A stretch of DNA of 64,000 nucleotides. It comes from Acetobacter malorum (GTDB taxonomy: Bacteria; Pseudomonadota; Alphaproteobacteria; Acetobacterales; Acetobacteraceae). Shown in pieces: positions 9,089 to 18,543 of the stretch. Location: positions 62,001 to 126,000 of the forward strand of contig NZ_JOPG01000001.1 of NCBI RefSeq assembly GCF_002153605.1. Direction: 5' to 3'. The position numbers and the translations under genes were made by a program. The notes beneath the pieces were generated by a model. It did not search any database, was not told where the DNA came from, and saw only the letters and a program-made list of their open reading frames with translations. How positions within the stretch are numbered: the first letter of the stretch is position 1; each line of letters starts with the position of its first letter.

Positions 9089-10264
9089 ATGACAAAACCG
9101 CTCAACCGGCAGATTGCCGCCCTGCCCACCACTATTTTCACCGTAATGTCAGAGCTGGCCCGCGTGCATGACGCCATCAATCTGGGGCAGGGCTTCCCGG
9201 ATACGGAAGGCCCGCAGGACATGGTGCAGGCTGCGGCGGATGCCCTGCTGGATGGCCGCAACCAGTATGCACCGCTGACCGGCCTGCCGGAACTGCGCCA
9301 CGCAGTGGCAGACTCCAACGCCCGCTTTCAGGGGCTGGAGATTGATCCGGAGTCGGAAGTGGTCATCACCTCCGGTGCGACGGAAGCCCTCGCGGCCTCA
9401 CTCATGGCGCTGATCGAACCCGGTGATGAAGTGGTGCTGATTGAACCGCTTTATGACACCTACCTGCCCATGGTCCGCCAGCTTGGCGGCGTGCCAAAAC
9501 TGGTGCGGCTGGAAGAACCGGGCTGGACGCTCCCGCGTGAGGCTCTGGCTGCCGCTTTTTCTGCCCGCACCAAGGCCATTCTGCTCAACACCCCCATGAA
9601 CCCCACCGGCAAGGTGTTCACCACGGAGGAGCTGGACTTCATTGCCGGTTTGCTGATTCAGCACGACGCCTATGCTGTATGCGATGAGGTGTATGAACAT
9701 CTCACCTTCGGCACGCCACACGTCTCGCTAATGAGCCGCCCCGCCATGCGGGAGCGGTGCCTGCGCATTGGCAGCGCGGGCAAGAGCTTCTCACTCACCG
9801 GCTGGAAAGTTGGCTACGTCACCGCCGCGGCCCCGCTGGCGGCCGTGGTCGCCAAGGCGCACCAGAATCTGGTGTTTGCCACTGCCCCCAACCTGCAACG
9901 CGCCGTGGCGTTCGGCCTGAACAAGGACGAGCAGTATTTCCGCGATCTGGCCGGGGACATGGCCCGCAAGCGCGACATCCTCTCCGCAGGCCTGCGCGGC
10001 GTAGGGCTTGAGGTGCTGCCCTGTGATGGCAGTTACTTTGTAATGGCCGACATCACTCCGCTCGCTAACGGACTGGACGACGTCGCCTTCGCCCGGATGC
10101 TGACGGAAGAAGCCGGGGTGACCACCATCCCCGCCTCCGCCTTTTATGACCCCTCCAACGGCACCCCGCCGACGCATCTGGTCCGCTTTGCCTTCTGTAA
10201 GCAGGAAAGCGTGTTGCAGGAGGCCGTGGCCCGCATAGAACGCTGGGCCAGCAAGCGGGGCTAA
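9089..10264 (+). CDS. PLP-dependent aminotransferase, class I/II (kynurenine/methionine aminotransferase-like)
   Basis: 391 residues, cytoplasmic. The fold-type I signatures are present: INLGQGFPDTEGP at the N-terminus, NQYAPLTGLPELR, ITSGATEAL, NTPMNPTGKVF, the pyridoxal-binding YAVCDEVYEHL and SAGKSFSLTGWKVGY, which places the PLP lysine at residue 232. LGQGFPD together with NQYAPLTG is typical of the KAT/YbdL branch, which uses methionine, kynurenine or aromatic amino acids. The exact substrate cannot be told from sequence. AGGACAA precedes the ATG. It diverges from glnB, and a tRNA-His gene follows 104 bp downstream. Confidence 0.9.
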   Translation: MTKPLNRQIAALPTTIFTVMSELARVHDAINLGQGFPDTEGPQDMVQAAADALLDGRNQYAPLTGLPELRHAVADSNARFQGLEIDPESEVVITSGATEALAASLMALIEPGDEVVLIEPLYDTYLPMVRQLGGVPKLVRLEEPGWTLPREALAAAFSARTKAILLNTPMNPTGKVFTTEELDFIAGLLIQHDAYAVCDEVYEHLTFGTPHVSLMSRPAMRERCLRIGSAGKSFSLTGWKVGYVTAAAPLAAVVAKAHQNLVFATAPNLQRAVAFGLNKDEQYFRDLAGDMARKRDILSAGLRGVGLEVLPCDGSYFVMADITPLANGLDDVAFARMLTEEAGVTTIPASAFYDPSNGTPPTHLVRFAFCKQESVLQEAVARIERWASKRG

Positions 10265-10367
10265 TCTTTCTTGTGCGGCGAAAGTGGCCTGCGGAATTTT
10301 TTGCCTCTTCGCCGCATCTCGGTCTTGACGGGCCAGTTCCGTTTCTCTACATGAGCGCTTGCTGTGT

Positions 10368-10444
10368 GGCGGATGTAGCTCAGCTGGTAGAGCGCCGGTT
10401 TGTGGTACCGGTTGTCGCGGGTTCGAGCCCCGTCATTCGCCCCA
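10368..10444 (+). tRNA. tRNA-His (GTG anticodon)
   Basis: A complete cloverleaf. The acceptor arm GCGGATG pairs with CATTCGC, the D arm has GCTCAGCTGGTAGAGC, the anticodon loop TTGTGGT carries GTG inside a CCGGT/ACCGG stem, and the T arm reads GCGGGTTCGAGCCCCGT. The extra 5' G at 10368 opposite discriminator C at 10441 is the feature specific to histidine tRNAs. CCA is encoded at 10442-10444. Confidence 0.97.
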
Positions 10445-10525
10445 GCATTTTTCTCCTGAAAATTGATAATGCCTGTAAGAGAAGCATCTCTGATGCTGTC
10501 TTCGTGCGTCCGGATTTGGTGTAAG

Positions 10526-10825
10526 CTATCCAGACACAGCAGTAAGACGGGATTTTCCTACATGGCAAATGTTGCAACCTGTGGAGGCCTGCTTCCCGCA
10601 ATTTGCCGCTAAATACGCCTGCGCATCCGCCAAGCTATCAAAACAATGCTTTGAATACACTGTGGTGCGCCCGGTATGCCGACTAACTGTCCGGCAGTTT
10701 GATTTATGGGCAACGAGATAGTTAGGATTGAGCTTCCCCGGCGTAGAATTAACGAACACGCCGTCCGGGTGATTACGTTGCCATTCCTGAAAACCGCTCT
10801 CATTTTCGCTGAAATCTTCATGCAT
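10526..10825 (-). CDS. Small hypothetical protein, soluble, Cys-containing
   Basis: 99 residues. The sequence has WQRNHPDGVFVN, then HKSNCRTVSRHTG, a central KHCFDSLADAQAYL block, and a C-terminal CGKQASTGCNICHVG with a possible metal-binding CxxC. This H-x-x-x-C plus C-terminal Cys layout resembles small bacterial proteins of unknown function found near restriction or phage genes, but I cannot name the family. AAGGGA lies upstream of the ATG at 10825. It sits convergently downstream of tRNA-His. Its base composition is more AT-rich than the flanking core genes, which would fit acquisition at a tRNA; that is an inference. Confidence 0.6.
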   Translation of the reverse strand: MHEDFSENESGFQEWQRNHPDGVFVNSTPGKLNPNYLVAHKSNCRTVSRHTGRTTVYSKHCFDSLADAQAYLAANCGKQASTGCNICHVGKSRLTAVSG

Positions 10826-11100
10826 CAGTTTGGTGATCCCTTCTTAAATAAGACGCACTATAGATGCACACTTAGCCACCGTTTTCCCCATACATTTCCC
10901 GCATCACCATAATGCACAAAATCGCGTAGTAGCCCCCATTTTCCGGGGAACCGCTGCGGAACTGTATTATTCCTGCATCAGTCCGATGATTATATTCCTT
11001 CATATACAGGTTTATGCACGGCCATATATGGACAACGCCCGGCAGGCTCGGCAGAACCGGCTCACCTTTTGTTCATTTCTATTCCGGACCTGCCAGAGCC

Positions 11101-13494
11101 ATGCACGATCGTTTTCCCCGCCTTTTCGCCACAGGAACATTCGGCGCTTTCCTGCTGACGAGTTCTGCTCTGGCGTCAACGCCCGCCCCGGCCCCGCAGG
11201 CCACGGCGGACAAACAGGCTGCCGTCAAAGCAGCACCCGCTAAAAAGGTTGCCCTTAAAACCCCTGCGGCTGTGGTGCCCGCCAAGCGCACCTCCACGCC
11301 CATTGCCGGCATTCTCGATGGCTCCAACGGCGAAACGATCAATGTCCACGGCCACCACGCCGCCGACGGCACCGCCGCCAAATACATGAACAAGGTTGTG
11401 TATCTTGGCCCGCTGGGCAACCGCGATACGCTGGACACGCCTTACTCCGTCATGGGTGTGACGCATGACGTTGTGGTCAACCAGCAGATCCGCAGCATTA
11501 ACGACATGGCGCAGTATCTGCCCTCCGTGCAGCTGGAAGTGCGTGGGGACCCCAACACGTCCCGCCCGCAGTCCCGCGGGTTTGAATCCGATGTTGTCGC
11601 CAACTCCCGTCTGGATGGCCTGAACGTGGTCTCCACCACGCCGTATCCGGCAGAATGGGTGGACAACCTTCAGGTTCTTAACGGTCTGGCAGGGGCCATG
11701 TATGGGCCGGAAAACCCGGCTGGCGTGTTTGAATACACCCTCAAGCGCCCGACCGACCGCCGCACGGAACGGCTTTCCGTTGGTGTGGATTCCATCGGCA
11801 CCCCGACTGTGAATGGCGATATTTCCGGTCGGCTGGGCCGCAATGGCTGGTTTGGCTACCGCCTGAACATGCTGCATGCCGATGGCACGGCCTACACGCA
11901 GGGCAGTTCCATGCGCCGTGAAATGGTCAGTGGCGATTTCGATTTCCATCTGGATGACAAGACAGTTATCGAAATTGATGCCAGCCACTACACTTATGAC
12001 CAGCGCGGCGGTGCGCCCGGCTTTGGCATTCTGGCCACCGGCGTTGGTGGCGACAAGCTCCCGGAAGCCCCTGACCTGAGCAAGCGTCTGGCTCCCGAGT
12101 GGAGCGGCTACCACATGGAAACCAACACATTCCTCGGCAAGATCAAGCATCAGTTTAACGAAAACTGGAGCTTCACACTGGGTGGTTTGTATCAGGATGC
12201 AGCACGTCAGGCTTTTGGTGTAGCCGATACGCTGTGTGACGGTGGCAAGACCTGCGGCGGTCTGCGCGGCAGCGATGGCTGGTACAGCTCCAAAGCCACC
12301 GCCACCACCACCGCGAATGATTTCCGGGTTGGCAGTAACATGGCCTACATCAACGGCCGCGTTTACACCGGCCCCATCCGGCATGATCTGGTGATTGGCA
12401 CCAACGGCTACATGATGGGCAACTACAACCCGGTTGCGGCCACAACCGCTGCGCAGAATCTGGGGATCCACAACATGTATGGCGCGAGCCAGAATGGTGG
12501 CACGCAGCCTTATTATCATGGCCGCTATAAATCCAGCAGCATCATGAGCCAGTCCTTCATTGTGGGGGATACCCTGCAACTGAACAAACACTGGTCCATC
12601 ATGGGCACGCTCTCATGGGGCTGGATCCATCAGCGCGGCGCGCTGAACTCCAAAAGCGCTCTGCGGGACACGTTTGAGACCTCCGCCGCGTTCAGCCCGA
12701 CCGCCAGCATCATGTATAAGCCGACGGACAACCAGACCTTTTACTTCACCTACGGTCGGTCTGTTGAAGCCGGGCCTGTCACGCCCAACAGCGCCAGCTA
12801 CACCAACACGAACATCGCGCTGCCCGCCGCCCATTCTGAAGAATATGAAGTGGGCTACAAACTGCGTTACAACACCATGCAGTTTAACGTGGCCGGTTTC
12901 CGCATGACGTCGCCCTACGCCATGTATGTGGCCGCCGCCAACCCGAACACCGGCTGCGCCGCCATGACCAACTGCCAGACCTATCAGTATGGTGGCACGC
13001 AGCGGAACTATGGCGTGGAAGCACAGATTTCTGGTGAAGTGCTCCCCAACCTTTCCGTTCTGGCTGGCATGACCTGGCTTGATGCGGAACTGGTGCATGC
13101 GGCCTCCCCCACACTGGACCGCAAGGAAATTGTGGGCGCGGCCCCGTTGCAGGCCAACCTGCTGCTGGACTATCGCCTGCCCGCCTCGCTCGGCTCCTTC
13201 GCCTCCGGCTGGGCGTTTAATGCCAACGTACATTACATGGGCAACCGCGCTGCCAACGTGACCAACACGCTGCACACCGGCTCCTACACCACGCTGGATC
13301 TGGGCACGCGCTACACCTTCCGCGCGACCGAGCGTCTGCCGATGGTCCTGCGCTTTGGAGTGAGCAACGCCACCAACGAGCGCTACTGGGCCTCCGTCTT
13401 CACGGGTGCCCCCAGCGGCACATCCGGTGCTTCTTCCAGCCTGTATGCCGGCCTGCCGCGTGTGTATCACTTCACGCTGTCTGCTGAATTCTAA
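11101..13494 (+). CDS. TonB-dependent receptor, siderophore-receptor class
   Basis: About 797 residues from the ATG at 11101, chosen because a clean signal peptide (MHDRFPRLFATGTFGAFLLT...ALAS) starts there; an in-frame ATG at 11014 would add 29 residues with no export features. Then come an Ala/Lys/Pro-rich linker, a plug (LDTPYSVMGVTHDVVVNQQI, DMAQYLPSVQLEVRGD, RPQSRGFESD, LQVLNGLAGAMYGPENPAGV) and a barrel ending TLSAEF. The plug motifs are of the siderophore-receptor branch; the ligand is unknown. I saw no convincing Fur box upstream, unlike the receptors at 39861 and 61116. A strong terminator follows. Confidence 0.85.
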   Translation: MHDRFPRLFATGTFGAFLLTSSALASTPAPAPQATADKQAAVKAAPAKKVALKTPAAVVPAKRTSTPIAGILDGSNGETINVHGHHAADGTAAKYMNKVVYLGPLGNRDTLDTPYSVMGVTHDVVVNQQIRSINDMAQYLPSVQLEVRGDPNTSRPQSRGFESDVVANSRLDGLNVVSTTPYPAEWVDNLQVLNGLAGAMYGPENPAGVFEYTLKRPTDRRTERLSVGVDSIGTPTVNGDISGRLGRNGWFGYRLNMLHADGTAYTQGSSMRREMVSGDFDFHLDDKTVIEIDASHYTYDQRGGAPGFGILATGVGGDKLPEAPDLSKRLAPEWSGYHMETNTFLGKIKHQFNENWSFTLGGLYQDAARQAFGVADTLCDGGKTCGGLRGSDGWYSSKATATTTANDFRVGSNMAYINGRVYTGPIRHDLVIGTNGYMMGNYNPVAATTAAQNLGIHNMYGASQNGGTQPYYHGRYKSSSIMSQSFIVGDTLQLNKHWSIMGTLSWGWIHQRGALNSKSALRDTFETSAAFSPTASIMYKPTDNQTFYFTYGRSVEAGPVTPNSASYTNTNIALPAAHSEEYEVGYKLRYNTMQFNVAGFRMTSPYAMYVAAANPNTGCAAMTNCQTYQYGGTQRNYGVEAQISGEVLPNLSVLAGMTWLDAELVHAASPTLDRKEIVGAAPLQANLLLDYRLPASLGSFASGWAFNANVHYMGNRAANVTNTLHTGSYTTLDLGTRYTFRATERLPMVLRFGVSNATNERYWASVFTGAPSGTSGASSSLYAGLPRVYHFTLSAEF

Positions 13495-13526
13495 GACGCT
13501 TTTTCAAAGTTCTGAGAAAGCCTGCA

Positions 13527-13560
13527 AACAGGCCCGCCACACGTCGTGGCGGGCCTGTTC
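13527..13560 (+). terminator. Terminator after the TonB receptor gene
   Basis: AACAGGCCCGCCAC pairs with TGGCGGGCCTGTT around a 6-base loop, 32 bases after the stop codon. The stem is perfect but the T-run is short. Confidence 0.8.
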
Positions 13561-13700
13561 TGTTATGTGCGGCACGGCAAAGCACACCAGCCCTGCCTGC
13601 ACTGCGGTGCAACGATCCTTCTCCTGACGTGTTCTGGTTACGCAAAACCAAGAGAGGGACCGGGCCTGCTTTTGCCCGGTCGGAGTGAGGAAGTCTGTCG

Positions 13701-14336
13701 TTGAAGCTCTATATTTACGAACACTGCCCGTTCTGCTCCCGCGCCCGCATGATGGCGGGCCTGAAGAATATTCCGGTCGAGCTGTGCGTTGTGATGGAAG
13801 GGGATAGCGAAAGCCCTCTGCGTCTCACGGGGAAAAAGGGTCTGCCCATCCTGCAGAAAGACGATGGCACCTGCATGCCGGAAAGTCTGGATATTGTGCA
13901 TTATCTGGATGACACCTATCCCCCACGTCTGCTGACCTCTCCCCCCAATGAAGCTCTTCTGACGTGGAGCAAAGAGACGTGGTCTCTGGGCCTGAAGCTG
14001 ATTGTGCCGCGCTTTACCCGTGGGAAATTTGCAGAAGTCGCGACCGACGCCGCCCGACAGGCCTTTATTGCGCGTGAAGAGAAGCATTTTGGCAATCTGG
14101 ATGCCCTCATGGCGCAAACAGACACGCTCCTGCCCCCCGTGCAGGCGCAGCTTGGGACGCTGGAGCCGCTGCTGGCCAGCCCGCCTCCGCTGACAGAAGC
14201 TGACTTCCACCTCTACCCGGTATTGCGCTCCCTCAGCATCGTCAAAGGCCTGACCTTTGGCCCCAACACCCTCCGCTACATGCAGGACATGGCGCAGAAA
14301 AGCGGTGTGCCGCTGCTGACGGATCAGGCGCAGTAA
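13701..14336 (+). CDS. grxB: Glutaredoxin 2 (GST-fold)
   Basis: A glutathione-dependent disulfide reductase of the atypical GST-like kind. The 211 residues match the usual Grx2 length. The active site is C9-P-F-C12 in YIYEHCPFCSRARM, followed by GKKGLPILQKDDG (the cis-proline of the thioredoxin fold) and the SLDIVHYLD region that binds glutathione. The C-terminal helical domain ends in LLTDQAQ. Translation starts at a TTG (13701) preceded by GTGAGGAAG; no ATG gives a complete N-terminal strand. Only 31 bp separates it from the SDR gene downstream, so the two are probably co-transcribed. Confidence 0.93.
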   Translation: MKLYIYEHCPFCSRARMMAGLKNIPVELCVVMEGDSESPLRLTGKKGLPILQKDDGTCMPESLDIVHYLDDTYPPRLLTSPPNEALLTWSKETWSLGLKLIVPRFTRGKFAEVATDAARQAFIAREEKHFGNLDALMAQTDTLLPPVQAQLGTLEPLLASPPPLTEADFHLYPVLRSLSIVKGLTFGPNTLRYMQDMAQKSGVPLLTDQAQ

Positions 14337-14367
14337 CTGCTGATATTGGACGAACAGGAGACCCCTT

Positions 14368-15174
14368 ATGAAGACGCACACATCTGGCCAGTTTTCCGGC
14401 AAGAGCGCCGTCATTACCGGAGCCGCCGGCACCATCGGCCTTGCTGTGGCCGAACATCTGGCCTCTCTGGGAGCGGATATCGCCCTGCTTGATCTGCAAC
14501 AGGATAAATTGGACGAGGCCGCCACCAAAGTTCGGCAATACGGCACCATTGTCCGTCCTTATGTATGTGACGTGACGGATGCCGGGCGTGTTAACAGCAC
14601 AACAGAGAAAGTTGTTTCCGATTTTGGGAAAATTGATCTTCTGTTCAACAACGCCGGTTTTCAGGGGGCTTTTGCGCCAATACAGGATTACCCGGAAGAA
14701 GATTTTAACCGCGTCATTCAGATCAACGTCTGTGGCGCATTCCATGTCCTGCAAGCTGTTGCCCGACAGATGGTGGAACAGAAATCCGGGGCCATTGTGA
14801 ACACGGCCAGTATGGCCGGGGTGCAGGGCCCGCCCAATATGGCAGCTTACGGGGCTTCCAAATTTGCCATTTTGGGGCTGACGCAAACGGCTTCCAAAGA
14901 CCTTGCGCCGCATAATATCCGCGTCAACGCCATCAGTCCTGCTTTTATGGGGCCGGGGCCGATGTGGGATATGCAGGTGGAAAAACAGGCCAAAGCCAAC
15001 ACGCAGTATTTCTCCACCGATCCTGAGACTGTGGCGAAGCAGATGATTGGCAGCGTGCCCATGCGCCGCTACGGCAATATCTCGGAAATTCCGGGGGTAG
15101 TGGCGTTTTTGCTGAGCGATGCTGCCAGCTACATGACGGGCGTTAATCTGCCGATTGCCGGCGGCATTCTGTAA
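14368..15174 (+). CDS. xdh: Short-chain dehydrogenase, xylitol dehydrogenase-like
   Basis: 268 residues, classical SDR. The NAD-binding TGAAGTIGLA is near the N-terminus, NNAG follows DLLF, and the catalytic Ser and YGASK lie in NTASMAGVQGPPNMAAYGAS. The segments FNNAGFQGAFAPIQDYP, QYFSTDPETVAKQMIGSVPM and ending MTGVNLPIAGG strongly resemble, from memory, the NAD-dependent xylitol dehydrogenase of Gluconobacter oxydans, which interconverts xylitol and D-xylulose. An acetic acid bacterium is the expected host. The start has AGGAGA just upstream and the gene follows grxB closely. A related polyol as substrate cannot be excluded. Confidence 0.85.
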   Translation: MKTHTSGQFSGKSAVITGAAGTIGLAVAEHLASLGADIALLDLQQDKLDEAATKVRQYGTIVRPYVCDVTDAGRVNSTTEKVVSDFGKIDLLFNNAGFQGAFAPIQDYPEEDFNRVIQINVCGAFHVLQAVARQMVEQKSGAIVNTASMAGVQGPPNMAAYGASKFAILGLTQTASKDLAPHNIRVNAISPAFMGPGPMWDMQVEKQAKANTQYFSTDPETVAKQMIGSVPMRRYGNISEIPGVVAFLLSDAASYMTGVNLPIAGGIL

Positions 15175-15366
15175 ACCCCGCACAGGGCGCAGGTCCGGCA
15201 TATCGTTTTTACCCAGAACCTTTTTCAGCCTTCCGCGTTTGGCCTCCAACTTTATTTATGGAGACCTGGTGTGAAAACGCTGCCGCCCTGCCCCGCAGAT
15301 GCCCTTCAAACGCGGCGCAGACACGAACTCTGGACCAAGAGCAGCCTGTTTGCCCGCCCAGACGCA

Positions 15367-15397
15367 AACGGGGCGGAGGATTTCCCTCCGCCCCGTT
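15367..15397 (-). terminator. Hairpin terminator between the xdh-like and POT genes
   Basis: A perfect 13-bp inverted repeat, AACGGGGCGGAGG with CCTCCGCCCCGTT around a 5-base loop, 30 bases after the POT transporter stop codon. The T-run on the minus strand is short (GTTTG). Confidence 0.72.
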
Positions 15398-15427
15398 CGG
15401 AACTTATGCAGACAGGAACGCCGTCGC

Positions 15428-16924
15428 TTACTCCGTCGCGCCCTGTGCCGCGCGGTGCTGGGCGTCCCACCGGCGGGTAAAGGGCAGGCACACCACAAAC
15501 AGCAGCGTGCAGCCAATGCCCAGCAGGAACAGCATACGGAACAGGCCCGCATAGACCGGCAGGGTCTGGGATGGATCACCGGACGCCACGGCAGGCCCCA
15601 CCGCTGCCAGATTGGCCAGCGCGCTGCCCAGATACATCGCCACACCGTTGGACACGTTGTAGCTGCCCATCATAAAGCCGCCGACATTGGCCGGCGCATA
15701 ACGCGCCACCACAGCCAGCCCGAGCGCGCTGATCAGCAACTCCCCGACAGACAGCGCCCCATAGGCCCAGAACATAACCCAGGGTGAAACCAGGTGGTTG
15801 CCCCCGGTCGCTGCACTCCACCACCAGATGAGGAAGGAGAGTGAAACCAGCGAGAAGCCGACAATGAATTTCTCGGCAATGGGGAAATTCCAGCCCTTGT
15901 CCGCCATGGTCTTATAAACCCATGACAGAAGTGGACTGGCCAGCATGATCCAGACCGGGTTAAGCGCTTGAAACTGCCCGGCAGACATGTGGAACAGCGT
16001 CACGCCACCGATCTTAAAGGCGGAATCCACATCCCGCAGCGCAAACAGCGTGAGGGACGTGACCATCTGCTGATAGAACACAAAATACAGCATGGTCTGC
16101 ACAATCAGCAGATAGGCCAGACGCAGGCCGGGGCGCACGGCGGCAGACGCGCGGCGATAAAGCACCGTCCACACCACAGCCACGCTGAGTGCGGCCACCC
16201 AAACGCAGGCCCGGCCCGCCGCAGGATACCGCAGCAGCCCGACCATAACCGCCAGAACCAGCACCATACCGCCCAGCACCGACATAAAGCGGGAAAACAC
16301 CAGTGGCTCAAAATCCGGGAGGGAGCCAATACGCGCCAGCCACTTGCGGCACACCGTATAGCACGCCACCCCAAGCGCCAGCCCGGCCGCACAGACCAGA
16401 AATGGCGGAGACCAGCCATAGTTCTCCTGCAACCACGGCGTGAGCAGCAGAGAGAGCGTGGAGCCGACATTGATGCTCATATAGTAAATGGTGAAGGCGA
16501 CATCGATGCGGGCATCGTCCCCTTCATAAACCCGGCGGACCAGATTGGCCGCGTTGGATTTGAACAGCCCATTCCCCAGCGCAATGACCGCAAGGGCTGC
16601 AAACAGCGCCATCTGGCCACCCAGATCCACGCCCAGCAGGACATAACCCAGCGTCAGCACCACAGCGCCCATCACCATGGTGCGGCGGGCGCCCAGAAGG
16701 GTGTCCCCCACCCAGCCACCAACGGCGGGGGCGGCGTAACAGACGGCGGAAAAGGTGCCCCACAGCAGGTTGGCCTGCGTATCGGAAAAGCCAAGCCGCT
16801 GGATCATGTAAAGCAGCAGGATGCCCTGCATGCCGTAAAAGCCGAACCGTTCCCACAGCTCAATCGCCAGCACGACAGAAAAAGACTGGGTTCGGGACGG
16901 CAGAGAAGACGCTGATGCTGTCAT
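15428..16924 (-). CDS. POT-family proton:oligopeptide symporter
   Basis: 498 residues, with about 14 hydrophobic segments expected of bacterial POT (PTR2) transporters. It imports di- and tripeptides with protons. The family signatures are visible: ELWERFGFYGMQGILLLYMI (ExxER motif on helix 1), GGWVGDTLLGARRTM, and FTIYYMSINVGSTLS, the FYxxINxGS signature. The downstream part FWAYGALSVGELLISALGL carries the helix-10 glutamate. It starts at the ATG at 16924 and is alone on its strand, diverging from icd. Confidence 0.93.
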   Translation of the reverse strand: MTASASSLPSRTQSFSVVLAIELWERFGFYGMQGILLLYMIQRLGFSDTQANLLWGTFSAVCYAAPAVGGWVGDTLLGARRTMVMGAVVLTLGYVLLGVDLGGQMALFAALAVIALGNGLFKSNAANLVRRVYEGDDARIDVAFTIYYMSINVGSTLSLLLTPWLQENYGWSPPFLVCAAGLALGVACYTVCRKWLARIGSLPDFEPLVFSRFMSVLGGMVLVLAVMVGLLRYPAAGRACVWVAALSVAVVWTVLYRRASAAVRPGLRLAYLLIVQTMLYFVFYQQMVTSLTLFALRDVDSAFKIGGVTLFHMSAGQFQALNPVWIMLASPLLSWVYKTMADKGWNFPIAEKFIVGFSLVSLSFLIWWWSAATGGNHLVSPWVMFWAYGALSVGELLISALGLAVVARYAPANVGGFMMGSYNVSNGVAMYLGSALANLAAVGPAVASGDPSQTLPVYAGLFRMLFLLGIGCTLLFVVCLPFTRRWDAQHRAAQGATE

Positions 16925-17104
16925 GAAGTCCTGACCATATTGTGATGCCCCCTCCTACACCAGTTCCGCCGCAAGCACACACCCCGCACAAATCCGCCCT
17001 CCGGCGGCATAAAACCGGGGAAAACACCCCTCTTACAGGGATTTTCCTAACCGGAATGTGAAGCGACAGACCGCCCCGGTCCTCTTATCCCGTTCATCCG
17101 CCTG

Positions 17105-17156
17105 CCGCATGATGCCCATACGCCTCATGCGGGTTTTTATGGTCCCGTGCGGGGAC
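17105..17156 (+). promoter_or_regulatory. Two hairpins in the icd leader, one terminator-like
   Basis: CCGCATGA (17105-17112) pairs with TCATGCGG (17125-17132) and is followed directly by GTTTTT, the look of an intrinsic terminator. Just after it GTCCC/GGGAC can form a second small hairpin ending next to the GAGGGAG ribosome binding site of icd. No gene ends nearby on the plus strand, so this is leader sequence; attenuation is possible but unproven. Confidence 0.5.
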
Positions 17157-17171
17157 GAGGGAGTATTCACC

Positions 17172-18389
17172 ATGACAAAAATTAAAGTTAAAAATCCCAT
17201 CGTTGAGATGGATGGTGATGAGATGACGCGCATCATCTGGCACTTTATCCGTGAGCGCCTGATTCTGCCCTATCTCGATATTGACCTGAAATATTATGAT
17301 CTAGGCATTGAACACCGCGACGCCACGGATGACCGGGTAACCGTAGAAGCTGCCGAAGCCACCAAACGCTACGGCGTGGCCGTAAAATGCGCCACCATCA
17401 CCCCGGATGAAGCCCGCGTGAAGGAATTCGGGCTGAAGCGCATGTATCGCTCCCCCAACGGCACCATCCGTAACATTCTGGATGGCACCATCTTCCGTGA
17501 ACCCATCATCTGCTCCAACGTGCCGCGCCTTGTGCCACACTGGACCAAACCGATTGTGATTGGCCGCCATGCCTATGGTGACATCTATCGCGCGGTGGAA
17601 ACCCTCGTGCCCGGCCCCGGCACGGTCAAACTGACCTACACGCCCGAAGGCGGCGGCGAGGCCGTGACGCTGGACGTGCATGACTTTAAAGGCCCCGGCG
17701 TAGCATTGGGCATGCACAATACCCGTGCATCCATTGAAGGCTTTGCCCGCGCCTCCCTCTCCTACGGGCGCGACCGCAACATGCCGGTCTATCTCTCCAC
17801 CAAGAACACCATTCTGAAAGCCTATGACGGCCTCTTTAAGGACGTGTTCCAGGAGGTTTATGACAAGGAATTCAAAGCCGACTTTGAAAAGGCCGGTCTG
17901 ACCTACGAACACCGCCTGATTGATGACATGGTGGCCTGCGCCCTCAAATGGCCGGGCGGGTATGTCTGGGCCTGTAAAAACTACGATGGCGACGTGCAGA
18001 GTGACATTGTGGCGCAGGGCTTTGGCAGCCTCGGGCTGATGACCTCCGTGCTGCTCGCCCCCACAGGCGACGTGGTGGAAGCCGAAGCCGCGCATGGCAC
18101 GGTGACCCGCCACTTCCGCGAGCATCAGAAAGGCCGCCCCACCAGCACCAACCCCATTGCCTCCATTTTTGCATGGACACGTGGGCTGGCTTACCGGGGC
18201 CGGTTTGATAACACGCCAGACGTTGTCCACTTTGCCGAAACGCTGGAACGCGTGTGTATCGACACGGTCGAAGGCGGCCAGATGACCAAGGACCTCGCCC
18301 TGCTGGTTGGCAAAGACACCAAATGGCTCAACACGCAGGACTTCCTTGATGTGCTGGATGCCGGGCTGAAAAAGGCGCTTAAGGCCTAA
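17172..18389 (+). CDS. icd: NADP-dependent isocitrate dehydrogenase
   Basis: Oxidises isocitrate to 2-oxoglutarate with NADP in the TCA cycle. It is the 405-residue dimeric, eukaryote-like type common in Alphaproteobacteria, not the E. coli type. Visible are [13 protein letters not shown] at the N-terminus, [19 protein letters not shown] (substrate binding), [20 protein letters not shown] (metal-binding Asp region) and [17 protein letters not shown] (NADP binding). The ATG at 17172 is preceded by GAGGGAG, and homology begins right at MTKIKVKNP, so an in-frame ATG at 17058 is rejected. The leader carries a terminator-like hairpin. A terminator follows at 18410. Confidence 0.97.
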   Translation: MTKIKVKNPIVEMDGDEMTRIIWHFIRERLILPYLDIDLKYYDLGIEHRDATDDRVTVEAAEATKRYGVAVKCATITPDEARVKEFGLKRMYRSPNGTIRNILDGTIFREPIICSNVPRLVPHWTKPIVIGRHAYGDIYRAVETLVPGPGTVKLTYTPEGGGEAVTLDVHDFKGPGVALGMHNTRASIEGFARASLSYGRDRNMPVYLSTKNTILKAYDGLFKDVFQEVYDKEFKADFEKAGLTYEHRLIDDMVACALKWPGGYVWACKNYDGDVQSDIVAQGFGSLGLMTSVLLAPTGDVVEAEAAHGTVTRHFREHQKGRPTSTNPIASIFAWTRGLAYRGRFDNTPDVVHFAETLERVCIDTVEGGQMTKDLALLVGKDTKWLNTQDFLDVLDAGLKKALKA

Positions 18390-18409
18390 AAACACCACCT
18401 GACTCTACG

Positions 18410-18437
18410 CCCGGTTCCTCCCTCTGGAACCGGGTTT
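18410..18437 (+). terminator. Terminator after icd
   Basis: CCCGGTTCC pairs with GGAACCGGG around a 7-base loop, followed by TTTAT, 20 bases after the icd stop codon. Confidence 0.78.
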
Positions 18438-18543
18438 ATCCCCACGTAAGGTCCCCCTTGCTCCCCGCCCTATTGCGCGGACTGCGGAGCTGTCGCAAAA
18501 ACAACGGCAGATCATACGGCCAGAAGGGGAGATGTACCGCGCC

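Noticed and set aside
11176-12591. 471-codon open frame opposite the TonB receptor
   Set aside because: Antisense shadow in a GC-rich genome.
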